Shown: positions 8,458 to 17,138 of the stretch, in pieces
How positions within the stretch are numbered: position 1 is the stretch's first letter
How the letters are laid out: the number at the start of each line of letters is the position of its first letter
Program-made: the position numbers and the translations under genes
Assembly: GCF_937468385.1 (NCBI RefSeq)
Contig: NZ_CALBWS010000004.1
Location: forward strand, 62,001 to 126,000
Length of the DNA: 64,000 bases
Source of the DNA: Neobacillus rhizosphaerae
Lineage (GTDB): Bacteria > Bacillota > Bacilli > Bacillales > Cytobacillaceae
Direction: 5' to 3'
The notes under the pieces: model-generated
Database searches by the model: none
Seen by the model: only the letters and a program-made list of their open reading frames with translations
What the model was told of the DNA's origin: nothing

Positions 8458-9942
8458 TTACCGATATGTAATCGCCTGCTTACCCATTTGCTCCCAGCCG
8501 CGTTTGAAGGCACTTATCTTGACCTTGCGATTTTTCGTTTTCGACAACGGATCATTAAAATAGATATATTGACTGTCATAGCCGGTGATGAGAACACTGT
8601 GTTCCTTGTAGGTAATGGAAATTTTTCCAGTAGGCGTGTTCCAAGTCTCCCAATATTGCGATGGCACGGTATCGAACAACACGTTGTTAATCACCCATAC
8701 AGGTTTACCATTATTGAGGTGCTTATAAATTTCTTCAAAATTACTTCCGGTAAAATTGACGACACGATTGGGCAGATACTTTTCAGCCAGTTCAGCGATT
8801 GGCCCGTGGTAAACACCGATGCCCGGTTTATTAAAGGTATACATATCGCCAACAAAGCCTGAATACGGATTGCCAAAATTTACTTGTCCATTTATTTTTG
8901 TAAAAGGTGTTGGATCCTTCTGCACCTGGGATGCCAACGTCATTTTGTTCGCCTGCACGCCTGCCTTAAGAAGCATCATTGCGAGTGAGGTGACTTCACA
9001 GCCGCGCGGAAGCTCTGGCATTTGCGCTATGAGCGGGGAATCGAGCTGAACGGTTGACACAGCACCGCCGCCGCCAAGGTAAAACCAATCCCTGCCGCTT
9101 TGAATCCAGCCTTTTTTCATGGAGCCGTCTGTTTGAAGGAAATACCATTTTACGCCATCAAGCACCCAGCCGGTGGCCATAACGCCGCTTTGATTGAGGT
9201 AATACCATTTGCCCCCATTATATAACCAGCCGGTCTGCATCACACCACTGCGATTAAGATAATACCAACGATTGGAGATTTTCACCCAGCCGATTTGCAT
9301 GGTGCCGGAACCATTGAGGTAATACCACTTGCCACCATCTAATACCCAGCCGGTAGCCATTGCTCCGCTTTCAGTAAGAAAATACCATTTCCAGCTGTCG
9401 TACAGCCAACCAGTCTTCATTGCTCCACTATTTTTTAAAAAATACCACTTGCCATTATCAAATAACCAGCCTGTTTTCATGACACCGTTTTGATCAAGAA
9501 AATAACGGCTACCATTATCGGTAATCCAGCCCGTTTGTTTTTCGCCATCAGGACCGTAATAATACCTTTTGCCGCCATCCTGGATCCAGCCTGTTGCCAC
9601 CACGGTTACTTCGATTGAATATGTATGCTCCGCCCCGTCATCCGCTGTTATTTTGAGGATGGTGTTTGCAGGCTGTTTCTCAATCGCCACTTCAAACGCT
9701 CCATCACTATCCGCCTGTGTGGAATTGAGGAGTCCTGCTTTATTTTCTACCTTGATAGCCGCATTCGCGAAGGATTTCCCTCTGATTGCCAAGGTTTGGT
9801 CGGTGACTTTTTCTAGTATTTGAATGGCTGATTCACCATTTGCCCCTGTTGTTGTTGTTGCTGCCATTGCTAGTGTCGGAAAAATAGATTGTGAGATTAG
9901 GAGTAATGATAAGCATAGCGTAATCCATAATTTTCGTTGCAT
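8458..9942 (-). CDS. Secreted C39-like peptidase with nine choline-binding-type repeats
   Basis: The 494-residue protein has a signal peptide (hydrophobic residues 5-27, cleavage likely after AMA). A small bacterial-Ig-like region spans 35-115. Nine consecutive 20-residue repeats of the form GWxxxxGxWYYLxxxGxMxT span about 118-297. A C-terminal C39_2/YvpB-like cysteine-peptidase domain follows, with Cys in ELPRGCEVTS near 315, His in KEHSVLITGYD and Asp in IYFNDPLS. Such repeats bind choline on teichoic acids in pneumococcus, and related repeats bind glucans elsewhere. The ATG at 9942 is chosen over an adjacent in-frame TTG because AGGGAGG is then 7 bases away. The gene interrupts the conserved ywlE-mntP order, so it was probably acquired. 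Confidence 0.88.
   Translation of the reverse strand: MQRKLWITLCLSLLLISQSIFPTLAMAATTTTGANGESAIQILEKVTDQTLAIRGKSFANAAIKVENKAGLLNSTQADSDGAFEVAIEKQPANTILKITADDGAEHTYSIEVTVVATGWIQDGGKRYYYGPDGEKQTGWITDNGSRYFLDQNGVMKTGWLFDNGKWYFLKNSGAMKTGWLYDSWKWYFLTESGAMATGWVLDGGKWYYLNGSGTMQIGWVKISNRWYYLNRSGVMQTGWLYNGGKWYYLNQSGVMATGWVLDGVKWYFLQTDGSMKKGWIQSGRDWFYLGGGGAVSTVQLDSPLIAQMPELPRGCEVTSLAMMLLKAGVQANKMTLASQVQKDPTPFTKINGQVNFGNPYSGFVGDMYTFNKPGIGVYHGPIAELAEKYLPNRVVNFTGSNFEEIYKHLNNGKPVWVINNVLFDTVPSQYWETWNTPTGKISITYKEHSVLITGYDSQYIYFNDPLSKTKNRKVKISAFKRGWEQMGKQAITYR
9052..9591 (-). repeat. Nine 60-bp tandem coding repeats (GW-type modules)
   Basis: Each 60-base unit encodes one 20-residue module beginning GW. The units are diverged in sequence but have no indels. 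Confidence 0.9.
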
Positions 9943-10103
9943 CAAGTTAACCTCCCTAGTATCAAATTTAATAGATTAGTATGTTAAAAATTTACCAATT
10001 ACTATACTATCATATTTTACCAGGGAATATTAACTAATTACCCCATAATTTTGGAAATTCCAACTTGAATGGGGCGGGCAGCAAGATATATTTAATGTCC
10101 TCC

Positions 10104-10661
10104 TTACCAGAAGGCTATGAGCAGCTTTATTCCAAAAGCTAGTAAAATCGCGCCGCCTAGTGCCTCGCTATAGGTGCCAATCCAGCTCTGCACCTTTCTT
10201 CCGAGCAGTAACCCAGCCCACGTTAGTATCGTGGCAACAATTCCAAAGCATAAAATAACCATAACGGTTTTCGCACCGTATATCCCTAAGGTTAGGCCAA
10301 TGGAAAAACTATCAAGGCTCACACTCAATGCAAACAGCAGTAAGCCGAAGCCAATCGGCGTAATGACTTTTTCATCCCCCTTTTTCAGGGTCGACCAAAC
10401 CATTTGGCCTCCTAACACGATTAACAGCAAACCGCCGATAAAGGAGGCAAAGACGCCAAACTTTTCTGATAAAAATTTACCGGCAAATAGGCCAACGAGT
10501 GGCATCCACACATGGAATAATCCAATCGTAATTCCGATATTAAAGATTTTCCGCAGCCGTAGCTTGTACATCCCCATGCCTAGCCCAACCGAGAAAGCAT
10601 CCATCCCCAGTGCAAATGCCATTATTATCAGTGTAATTACCTCGCTAACCATTTCTGACAT
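10104..10661 (-). CDS. mntP: Manganese efflux pump MntP
   Basis: This 185-residue protein has six membrane segments and belongs to the MntP (DUF204/YwlD) family that exports Mn2+. The duplicated acidic motif is present in both halves: [15 protein letters not shown] near residue 14 and [18 protein letters not shown] near 110. A GGGGGCGG ribosome site precedes the ATG. No yybP-ykoY-type leader could be recognised in the roughly 80 bases upstream, although this family is often under such a riboswitch. It keeps its Bacillus place before ywlC. Confidence 0.94.
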   Translation of the reverse strand: MSEMVSEVITLIIMAFALGMDAFSVGLGMGMYKLRLRKIFNIGITIGLFHVWMPLVGLFAGKFLSEKFGVFASFIGGLLLIVLGGQMVWSTLKKGDEKVITPIGFGLLLFALSVSLDSFSIGLTLGIYGAKTVMVILCFGIVATILTWAGLLLGRKVQSWIGTYSEALGGAILLAFGIKLLIAFW

Positions 10662-10769
10662 CCTGTTTCCGCCCCCTTGGACTAACTAACCTAAGCATAT
10701 GCACGTCCTAAGCGTTTTAGAAGCTATTATGGGGAAATGACAGGCACTTGTAGCGCTGTTCAGCAAAAA

Positions 10770-10801
10770 ACACCAGCCCCAAAATATCGAGGGGGCTGGT
10801 G
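10770..10801 (-). terminator. Terminator of ywlC
   Basis: CACCAGCCCC and GGGGGCTGGTG form a strong stem, with TTTTTTG following on the minus strand. It lies beyond the 46-bp repeats that extend from the ywlC end. Confidence 0.9.
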
Positions 10802-10990
10802 CTTTTTCACTGATCATCCTATTCCCAGCTACTTTCTGGAATCGGGGCTTTTTCACTGATCATCCTATTCCCGGCTGCTTTCTGGAGTCGGGGCTTTTTC
10901 ACTGATCATCCTATTCCCGGCTACATTTCTGGAGTCGGGGCTTTTTCACTGATCATCCTATTCCCAGCTGCTTTCTGAAGTCGGTTCATA
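10802..10990 (-). repeat. 46/47-bp tandem repeat covering the 3' end of ywlC
   Basis: The word GATCATCCTATTCCC starts at 10812, 10858, 10904 and 10951, i.e. four copies with periods 46, 46 and 47. The coding end of ywlC lies in the copy nearest the gene. The one-base-longer unit creates the TAG stop at 10921. The other three copies are non-coding tail up to the terminator. Confidence 0.9.
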
Positions 10991-11985
10991 ATCGCATGTC
11001 CGACACCCGTACCTGGGAACATTTCACTAAAAATAATATCAACATTTTCTTGGTTGAACCTGCGTAATGTTTCATAGAGCGCGGCAGCAACTGACTCAAG
11101 CTCCGCCCTTCTGCCGCACGCCAGCACAAGATCGGCCTGATACGCCTCAACCTGTTCTTCCGTCGTCAGTACCCCGACCCGCAACCCTTCCTGCTGCTTT
11201 TCTTCTACTAAATGTTGTAGAAATCTACTGGTGCCTGACACCATAAATAGCGGTGCATTTGGGGCGTAGTGGCGGTATTTCATGCCAGGTGCTTTAGGTC
11301 GTGCTTCATCGTCCGTTAATGCTGGGTCGACGCCGACATAACCAATCACGACTTCGAGCTGCTCTTTCGTAACCCCGCCTGGTCTCAAAATTACCGGTAT
11401 CTCCTCCGTGCAATCAACAACCGTTGATTCGACGCCAACACCAGTCGAACCGCCATCAAGCACCCCGGCAATTTTCCCATTTAGATCATCGATTACATGC
11501 TCCGCCTTCGTCGGGCTCGGTTTACCTGAGCTATTGGCACTTGGCGCCGCAACGGGGAGCCCGCATTTTTTCAACAGAGCCAGGGCAACGGGGTGGTCTG
11601 GCATCCTCACTGCAACCGTGGACAGGCCTGCCGTTGCCTTTTCCGACAGAACACCATCCTTCTTGTTAAAAATAATTGTTAGTGGTCCCGGCCAGAACTT
11701 ATCCATTAACACCTCAGCCTTAGCAGGAATCTCCGTGACAAAGCGGTTCAGCTGTACTTTTTCCGCAATGTGAATGATTAGCGGATTATCTCCAGGCCTC
11801 CCCTTTGCCGCAAAAATCTTCGCCACAGCTGCGTCACTTTCGGCGTTTCCTCCCAATCCATAAACCGTCTCCGTCGGCAGGGCGACCACTTCGTTTTCTC
11901 GTATTAGATGTGCTGCATCCACAACATGTGGATTACTTTCTAAATTATCCACATACTTATCCACTTTCCAGACTTTTGTGTTCAT
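10921..11985 (-). CDS. ywlC: L-threonylcarbamoyladenylate synthase (Sua5/YwlC)
   Basis: YwlC uses threonine, bicarbonate and ATP to make threonylcarbamoyl-AMP for the t6A37 modification of ANN-decoding tRNAs. The 354-residue protein has the YrdC domain (residues 20-210: PTETVYGLGGNA, KGRPGDNPLIIHI, RMPDHPVALALL, APSANSSGKPSPT) and the C-terminal Sua5 domain. The domain linker, RPKAPGMKYRHYAPNAPLFMV, then reads VSGT: these codons come from the dispersed element at 11230-11242. The extreme C-terminus (ISEKAPTPEM) runs into a 46-bp tandem repeat and is probably altered compared with relatives. Confidence 0.95.
   Translation of the reverse strand: MNTKVWKVDKYVDNLESNPHVVDAAHLIRENEVVALPTETVYGLGGNAESDAAVAKIFAAKGRPGDNPLIIHIAEKVQLNRFVTEIPAKAEVLMDKFWPGPLTIIFNKKDGVLSEKATAGLSTVAVRMPDHPVALALLKKCGLPVAAPSANSSGKPSPTKAEHVIDDLNGKIAGVLDGGSTGVGVESTVVDCTEEIPVILRPGGVTKEQLEVVIGYVGVDPALTDDEARPKAPGMKYRHYAPNAPLFMVSGTSRFLQHLVEEKQQEGLRVGVLTTEEQVEAYQADLVLACGRRAELESVAAALYETLRRFNQENVDIIFSEMFPGTGVGHAIMNRLQKAAGNRMISEKAPTPEM
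11230..11242. repeat. GGTGCCTGACACC element inside ywlC
   Basis: An exact copy of the 13-base dispersed element, read on the coding strand as codons for VSGT in the linker between the YrdC and Sua5 domains. Confidence 0.85.
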
Positions 11986-12169
11986 TCTTATCCACCTTTA
12001 TAGCAAATGAGTCCTTTATCGAAATTTGGCGAATATAGTCGCCTTGACCCATATTTTTTACTCGATACGTTTGAAAGTATAAAAGAAGGTAGGCTTAAAA
12101 ACAAGTTTTATCCACAATTTGTGCATAACTTTCCAGAAAAAGTGGATAACTTTGTCGATATATCCACAA

Positions 12170-12616
12170 TTAAATAGATAACTTTAAAAATAACGAGTTA
12201 TCCACATTTAAAACGTGGCGAATATGTTCTAAGTGATAAAATGGTGACGGCAGATCTCCACGGCCAATTCGCTGGAACCCTAGTAAATCAAAAAGCGTCA
12301 GGGCCGCCCTTTTATTTGTAGCTAAATATATACTTTTCATTCCTCTTTCATTCGCTAATTGCACCATATAATCAAAAAGAACAAAGATTTCCTTTTCAGC
12401 TTGTCCCGGCGAAACAACCAGTGAGCGCAACAGCCCAAAATCCTCGATTACCTCCATGCCAAGGGTTCCCTTCAAGGAACCGTCCACATCCTCAAGCAGC
12501 AAAAAATAACCGACGGTTTCATCCGTTAGTCCATCCGTCCCAAGGTTCGCTCTTGCAAGAAACTCTCGTAAGCAGGGTAAATCTTCCTTATTAGCCTTGC
12601 GAATCAATACCTGCAT
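12170..12616 (-). CDS. ywlB: GNAT-family N-acetyltransferase YwlB
   Basis: This 148-residue protein begins MQVLIRKANKEDLPCLREFL, the typical first strand and helix of a GNAT fold. The acetyl-CoA-binding region is FGLLRSLVVSPGQAEKEIFVLFDYMVQLANERG, and LATNKRAALTLFDLLGFQRIGR follows. Its substrate is unknown. It holds the position of ywlB between ywlC and spoIIR. The start is the second of two ATGs (GGTGGATGGGATG), because the first lies directly against the ribosome site. Confidence 0.85.
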   Translation of the reverse strand: MQVLIRKANKEDLPCLREFLARANLGTDGLTDETVGYFLLLEDVDGSLKGTLGMEVIEDFGLLRSLVVSPGQAEKEIFVLFDYMVQLANERGMKSIYLATNKRAALTLFDLLGFQRIGRGDLPSPFYHLEHIRHVLNVDNSLFLKLSI

Positions 12617-12919
12617 CCCATCCACCTCTTTTTAAGATTCTACTCTATGAATATGAAAAAGTAGGTAAAATAGAACAGACAGAATTCGGAATCTAGTAAA
12701 ATTTTTTTACTAAACCATACTCCCAACTCAATAAGAGAAAAAAGCCTGTTTTGAGTCGTAAACCAACCAACATATTAAAGGCTGGGTGCGTGAAGCCTAA
12801 CCAACATGTAGCACAGACTACCTAAGTTTTTTTAAATCCAACTTAAGGTATTATTAAAATAATTGGAGCAGCTTCGCCCCCGTTTCCACAAAAAGGCCAG
12901 CCCCACGCTCGGAACTGGC
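12617..12919. other. spoIIR-ywlB intergenic region
   Basis: This 303-base stretch is AT-rich. I see no gene or repeat in it apart from the spoIIR terminator at its right end. Confidence 0.6.
12886..12919 (-). terminator. Terminator of spoIIR
   Basis: GCCAG ... CTGGC with extended wobble pairing (GCCAGTTCC against GGGGCTGGC) begins immediately after the stop, and TTTTTG follows on the minus strand. Confidence 0.75.
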
Positions 12920-13768
12920 TTAATTAAAAAGCTTCTCCCACATTTCGACGACAAAGAATTTCACTTTCACGGGTTCCTCATCTGCTGCGGTATAAACAGG
13001 TGCTTGCTTTTGTTTCTTATCGTGCTTTTTTGCTGTTTTTTCTAAAGCAGGTTCTTTTGTGACTTTTGACTTTTCATCTGATATTTCAACCGCCCTTTCC
13101 TTATCAAAGGAAACTGACTCTTTCGTTGGCTCTTCCTGGGGCTCTTTTGCGACAACTTCCTCATCCACCGAATTAGGTACTTGTTCCACCCTTTCAGAGG
13201 ATTTTTCCTCTTTTTCAGGGGCTTTCGCTGCAGCCTTTTGTTTTTCGTCGAATCCATTGCTAACTGCAACACCATTTGAAAAATCGAGGAAGCATAACGG
13301 CGGGTATAACACGCACCACCAATTTGCTCCTTCTCCGCTTCCAAGCGTAATCAAAATCGCTTGGTACTCCCCTGCTGGATATAAATACTGACCATATAGC
13401 TTCGTCGGAAACTGAACCTTGCCAAATTCCACTTTCACCGACTGAGCTGAGGCTTGCTCACGGACAACTTTTTCCGCAATCGCTTGAATCTCCGGTAGCT
13501 TCGCCTTGATGAGCGTTCTTGCTTTTTCCATCGAGGTTAAATCCTGCACCCACAGGGTAATCTGAGCATTAACCGCATCGCGCACCTTCCGCTTGATTGC
13601 CTGATCCGCTTCAAAATCACTATTGGCAAGAATCCTGAGGCGAATTGCCTCCCCTGGAATGACAATCGATTCCTTCTGCGCCGCTTCCGTTTTTGGCATA
13701 TATAAACTCAACATCGTTCCCAATGATAAAACCACTAAATAAGCCCAAACTACGATTTTGCTTCTCAT
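12920..13768 (-). CDS. spoIIR: Stage II sporulation protein R
   Basis: SpoIIR is made in the forespore and secreted into the intermembrane space, where it activates SpoIIGA to process pro-sigma-E in the mother cell. The 282-residue protein has an N-terminal membrane/signal segment (residues 5-23). The conserved core includes IRLRILANSDFEADQAIKRKVRDAV and GEGANWWCVLYPPLCFLD near residue 150. B. subtilis SpoIIR is about 224 residues. The extra length here is a charged Lys/Glu-rich, low-complexity stretch at about 175-260. The final VKVKFFVVEMWEKLF resembles the normal C-terminus. Its position near prmC and prfA is conserved. Confidence 0.94.
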   Translation of the reverse strand: MRSKIVVWAYLVVLSLGTMLSLYMPKTEAAQKESIVIPGEAIRLRILANSDFEADQAIKRKVRDAVNAQITLWVQDLTSMEKARTLIKAKLPEIQAIAEKVVREQASAQSVKVEFGKVQFPTKLYGQYLYPAGEYQAILITLGSGEGANWWCVLYPPLCFLDFSNGVAVSNGFDEKQKAAAKAPEKEEKSSERVEQVPNSVDEEVVAKEPQEEPTKESVSFDKERAVEISDEKSKVTKEPALEKTAKKHDKKQKQAPVYTAADEEPVKVKFFVVEMWEKLFN

Positions 13769-14153
13769 TCTAGCACCGTCCCTTCGCTATCTACATTGTG
13801 GACAAAATGCCAGTATCTTAAACTAGTAATTTTTAATATTTTTGCGGGAGAATAAAAGTGATAACTCAATGGTTTCAGACGAATTGGGGATAAGAACATG
13901 ATTCATTATGGTTTTGTCTTTTTAAATGGAGCGCACCCAATTGGTTTTTATCAATCATTCCTCTTAACATTTTCGACCACGTAGTCCTATATCCTCCAAA
14001 TATAAAAAATATTAATAAATGGAAGCAAAATTGCAAAAGATTAACTATAGAAAAACTTCCAAAATCCTGAAGGTATAAAACATTCATTTTATTTTTTATA
14101 TAGACAACAACTTTCATGCAACATCATTTTGTTATAAGGGGTTGGATTGAAGA
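13769..14153. other. Divergent intergenic region spoIIR / CBO0543-like gene
   Basis: This 385-base AT-rich stretch contains an 80-codon open frame (13875-14117, minus strand). Its hydrophobic centre resembles nothing I know and it lacks a ribosome site, so I do not call it a gene. It probably holds the spoIIR promoter, but I could not assign sigma-F elements. Confidence 0.4.
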
Positions 14154-14717
14154 ATGGCATTTATGGAAGGCATAGAACAATCAAGAAAAGGCGCGGAAAT
14201 GATTATCAAAGGAAATAAGATCATGGCTGAAGCAGTTGTTAATAACTTTCTATTTACCTGGCAATGGTGGTTCGGGATTGGATTATTTGTTGTTCCATGG
14301 ATTATTTGGCTGCTGTTTAGAAAAAAGGACAGTACAGGAAGGCTACTTATCGGAGGGTTGATAACCATTATTTTATCACTTGTTATTGACCTTATTGCGC
14401 TTTCACTAGGATTATGGCGCTATCCAATGAAATTTTCACCTGTTGCCCCAATGTTATTGCTTCCTTATCACTTTTCGTTAGTCCCAGTGTCTATTATGTT
14501 TGTGATTCAAATAAGGCCAAAAGTAAATATACTTTTTAAAGGTGTTATATTTGCAATGTTAGCTGCTTACGGGGCTATGAAATTTTTTGTATTGATTCAT
14601 TTTTACGATCCAAAAAATTGGTTGTCCATTTATGACTTTTGTATTTACTTATTTCTATTCTTTGTGGCTTATTGGTTCAGTAAGATCGATAGTTATAAAT
14701 CTATATCTGAACAATAA
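14154..14717 (+). CDS. CBO0543-like integral membrane protein
   Basis: The 187-residue protein has an amphipathic N-terminus and about five membrane segments. It shows the pattern WWFGIGLFVVPWIIWLLFRKKDS followed by RLLIGG, which I recognise from proteins named CBO0543 family in Bacillaceae; their function is unknown. It is the only plus-strand gene within the first 26 kb and interrupts the spoIIR-prmC neighbourhood, so it is a lineage-specific insertion. The start is uncertain: an AAGGGG lies 15 bases before the chosen ATG, and an alternative ATG is four codons downstream. Confidence 0.7.
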   Translation: MAFMEGIEQSRKGAEMIIKGNKIMAEAVVNNFLFTWQWWFGIGLFVVPWIIWLLFRKKDSTGRLLIGGLITIILSLVIDLIALSLGLWRYPMKFSPVAPMLLLPYHFSLVPVSIMFVIQIRPKVNILFKGVIFAMLAAYGAMKFFVLIHFYDPKNWLSIYDFCIYLFLFFVAYWFSKIDSYKSISEQ

Positions 14718-14880
14718 TCATTTTACGGAAAATATGAAACACACATGATTTGTTGACGCACACCACTAGAAGAAAATTTCTTCTATTTTCACAGAAAATG
14801 TGCTTCTGTCGTGATTATGCTCATGGGGCCTTCCTTTGTACACTTATACTTTCTTATTAGCTGGAAAAGGCTTCGGGTAG

Positions 14881-15846
14881 TTACATCCTGAAGCCAATTT
14901 CCGCAAACACCATCCGGTCCTTGCCATTGATATCATTGACAATTTCAACCTTTATATTCGCAAATGCTTTTTGAAAAAGCTCCGCTACCGCTTCGCCTTG
15001 ACCAGCCCCAATTTCGAAACATACAAGTGCTCTAGGCGCCAGTACCTGCGGTAGCTCAATCATAAAACGTCGGTAAAAATCTAAGCCGTCCTCTCCAGCA
15101 AAAAGGGCCTGGTGCGGCTCGTGCTCCGTGACCACCTCAGACATCGAAGTGATGTCACCGAGAGGGATATACGGCGGATTGGACACGACCACATCAAGCT
15201 TTACCCCGCTGTCAACAAACGGTCGCAGCAAATCCCCCTGGACAAAAGTAACATCCGCCCCAAGCTCCACAGCATTCTCCTTCGCAACAGCAAGAGAATC
15301 CGCAGAAATATCGGTGCCTGACACCACCAATGTACATTTGTCCTCCCCTGACGGACAGTCGGTGCCTGACACCATCCGTGTACATTTGTCCTCCCTTGGT
15401 GGACAATTGGTGCCTGACACCCGCAGTGTTTCCTCTTCAAGCTTTAAAGTAATCGCGATGGCACCGCTACCTGTGCCGATGTCTGCGAGCTGGATTTCCT
15501 CGTATCCGGTGAATAGCCGTTTCATCCGTTCGAGCGTCCCGTATATGAGCTCCTCTGTTTCCGGGCGGGGAATTAGCACCGCTTCATTGACCATAAAGGT
15601 TCGGCCGTAAAACTCCTCCGTGCCGATGATATATTGAATCGGTACGCCCTGAACATGTTCATGGACAGCCTTCGCATAGGCCTCCCAAACCGACAGCGGT
15701 AAATCCTCACGTAAATTCGCAAACAGCTGGGATCGCGTCATCTCAGTGAAATGCCTTAGCAGCAGCTCTCCAGCATTTTCATCTCTATTCGCTTGGATTA
15801 AAAAAGAAGAAGCCCATTTCAGAGCTTCGAACACTTTTTTACTCAT
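14881..15846 (-). CDS. prmC: Release-factor glutamine methyltransferase with repeat-derived insertion
   Basis: PrmC methylates the glutamine of the GGQ motif in release factors. The 321-residue protein has the N-terminal helical domain, the SAM-binding motif [18 protein letters not shown] and the catalytic [12 protein letters not shown]. subtilis PrmC is 288 residues. The difference is an insertion of about 32 residues between the second strand of the methyltransferase core and [15 protein letters not shown]. It consists of two 16-residue copies of VSGT(D/N)CPxxEDKCTxx. These come from three GGTGTCAGGCACC elements exactly 48 bases apart. The insertion lies just after the SAM loop and might affect activity. 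The start MSKKVFEAL overlaps the end of prfA by 8 bases (AATGAGTAA). Confidence 0.93.
   Translation of the reverse strand: MSKKVFEALKWASSFLIQANRDENAGELLLRHFTEMTRSQLFANLREDLPLSVWEAYAKAVHEHVQGVPIQYIIGTEEFYGRTFMVNEAVLIPRPETEELIYGTLERMKRLFTGYEEIQLADIGTGSGAIAITLKLEEETLRVSGTNCPPREDKCTRMVSGTDCPSGEDKCTLVVSGTDISADSLAVAKENAVELGADVTFVQGDLLRPFVDSGVKLDVVVSNPPYIPLGDITSMSEVVTEHEPHQALFAGEDGLDFYRRFMIELPQVLAPRALVCFEIGAGQGEAVAELFQKAFANIKVEIVNDINGKDRMVFAEIGFRM
15313..15421 (-). repeat. In-frame 48-bp tandem repeat inside prmC
   Basis: GGTGCCTGACACC starts at 15313, 15361 and 15409, i.e. two complete 48-base units plus one more copy of the motif. Because 48 is divisible by three the reading frame is kept. Each unit also includes a TGTCC...GGACA inverted pair. 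Confidence 0.95.
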
Positions 15847-16912
15847 TTGAGGCACTTTCCAGTCTTCTCGCTTGGTCATCAAGAATCAATGCATCAATCA
15901 CTTCATCAAGCTTACCTTCCAGCACTTGGTCGAGCTTTTGAATCGTTAAGCCAATCCGGTGGTCCGTTACCCGGTTTTGCGGGAAATTGTATGTCCGAAT
16001 CCGTTCCGAGCGGTCACCAGTGCCAACCGCTGATTTACGGACTTGGTCATATTCTGCCTGTGCTTCCTGTTGAAACTTATCATAGACACGAGCACGTAAT
16101 ACCTTCATCGCTTTGTCTTTGTTTTTATGCTGCGATTTTTCATCCTGACACGATACCACGATTCCCGTTGGAATGTGCGTTAAACGAACAGCTGACATTG
16201 TCGTATTAACGGACTGTCCACCGGCACCACTAGAGGCAAACGCATCAAAGCGGATATCTTTGTCGTGAATTTCAATTTCCACTTCTTCCGCTTCCGGCAG
16301 GCAGGCAACCGTCGCTGTAGACGTGTGAATCCGACCGCCTGATTCCGTTTCCGGTACACGCTGCACCCGATGGGCGCCATTCTCATACTTCAATTTTGAA
16401 TAAGCACCGGCACCATTGATCATAAAAATGATTTCCTTAAAGCCGCCGAGACCTGTCGGATTGGCATCAATTACATCTGTTTTCCAGCCCTGTGCTTCCG
16501 CAAAACGGCTGTACATACGGTAAAGAGTGCCAGCAAATAGCGCCGCTTCATCGCCCCCTGCTGCACCACGGATTTCAAAGATAACGTTCTTGTCATCGTT
16601 TGGATCCTTTGGAATCAAAAGAATCTTCATGCGCGCTTCTAATTCCTCTATTTGTGCTTCCAGCTCGTTTACCTCTTCCTTCACCATTTCACGCATATCA
16701 GCATCTAGCTTCTCATCAAGCATGACCTTGGCATCGTGAAGTTGTTCGCGCGCTTCTTTGTATTGGCGGTAGGTCTGTACAGTCTCTTGTATATCAGCTT
16801 GTTCTTTTGAATATTCACGAAGTTTTTTTGTATCATTAATAATTTCCGGATCGCTCAAAAGTTCATTCAACTTTTCGTAACGATCCTCTACAGATTGAAG
16901 ACGATCAAACAA
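15839..16912 (-). CDS. prfA: Peptide chain release factor 1
   Basis: RF1 reads UAA and UAG stop codons and triggers peptide release. The 357-residue protein carries the stop-codon recognition region [16 protein letters not shown] (PxT motif) and the catalytic [13 protein letters not shown], whose glutamine is the PrmC target. The gene starts with TTG: GAGGTG lies 8 bases upstream and [18 protein letters not shown] aligns with the family N-terminus. It precedes prmC with an 8-base overlap, the usual coupled pair. Confidence 0.97.
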   Translation of the reverse strand: MFDRLQSVEDRYEKLNELLSDPEIINDTKKLREYSKEQADIQETVQTYRQYKEAREQLHDAKVMLDEKLDADMREMVKEEVNELEAQIEELEARMKILLIPKDPNDDKNVIFEIRGAAGGDEAALFAGTLYRMYSRFAEAQGWKTDVIDANPTGLGGFKEIIFMINGAGAYSKLKYENGAHRVQRVPETESGGRIHTSTATVACLPEAEEVEIEIHDKDIRFDAFASSGAGGQSVNTTMSAVRLTHIPTGIVVSCQDEKSQHKNKDKAMKVLRARVYDKFQQEAQAEYDQVRKSAVGTGDRSERIRTYNFPQNRVTDHRIGLTIQKLDQVLEGKLDEVIDALILDDQARRLESASNE

Positions 16913-17138
16913 GTGTATTCACCTCAATTTTAGTCCATAACAGTCTAATTATAGTATAGGTAAAAAGCGCAGTCAAAACCAAATTACAGGGAGAAATTTT
17001 TATTCGTCGTTTTTTTAAAAATGAATAGCAGTTTATATGCGGCTAAACATGTAAAATTAGGTTCATTTTTCAAAGATAAACCCTCTACTCACGGCTAAAA
17101 AAATCGCGCAAAAAAACATGCCCTAGTATCAGAGCATG

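Noticed and set aside
10662..10740. Mn-responsive yybP-ykoY riboswitch before mntP
   Set aside because: The leader is only about 80 bases to the preceding features and I could not identify the conserved loops.
13042..13344. 100-codon lysine-rich minus-strand frame inside spoIIR
   Set aside because: It is a shifted frame of the Lys/Glu-rich linker of SpoIIR, without a start signal.
13875..14117. 80-codon minus-strand frame upstream of spoIIR
   Set aside because: No ribosome site and composition typical of AT-rich non-coding DNA, with no recognisable family.
15201..15440. Two overlapping repetitive minus-strand frames in prmC
   Set aside because: They are alternative frames of the 48-bp repeat. 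Only the PrmC frame continues into conserved methyltransferase sequence.
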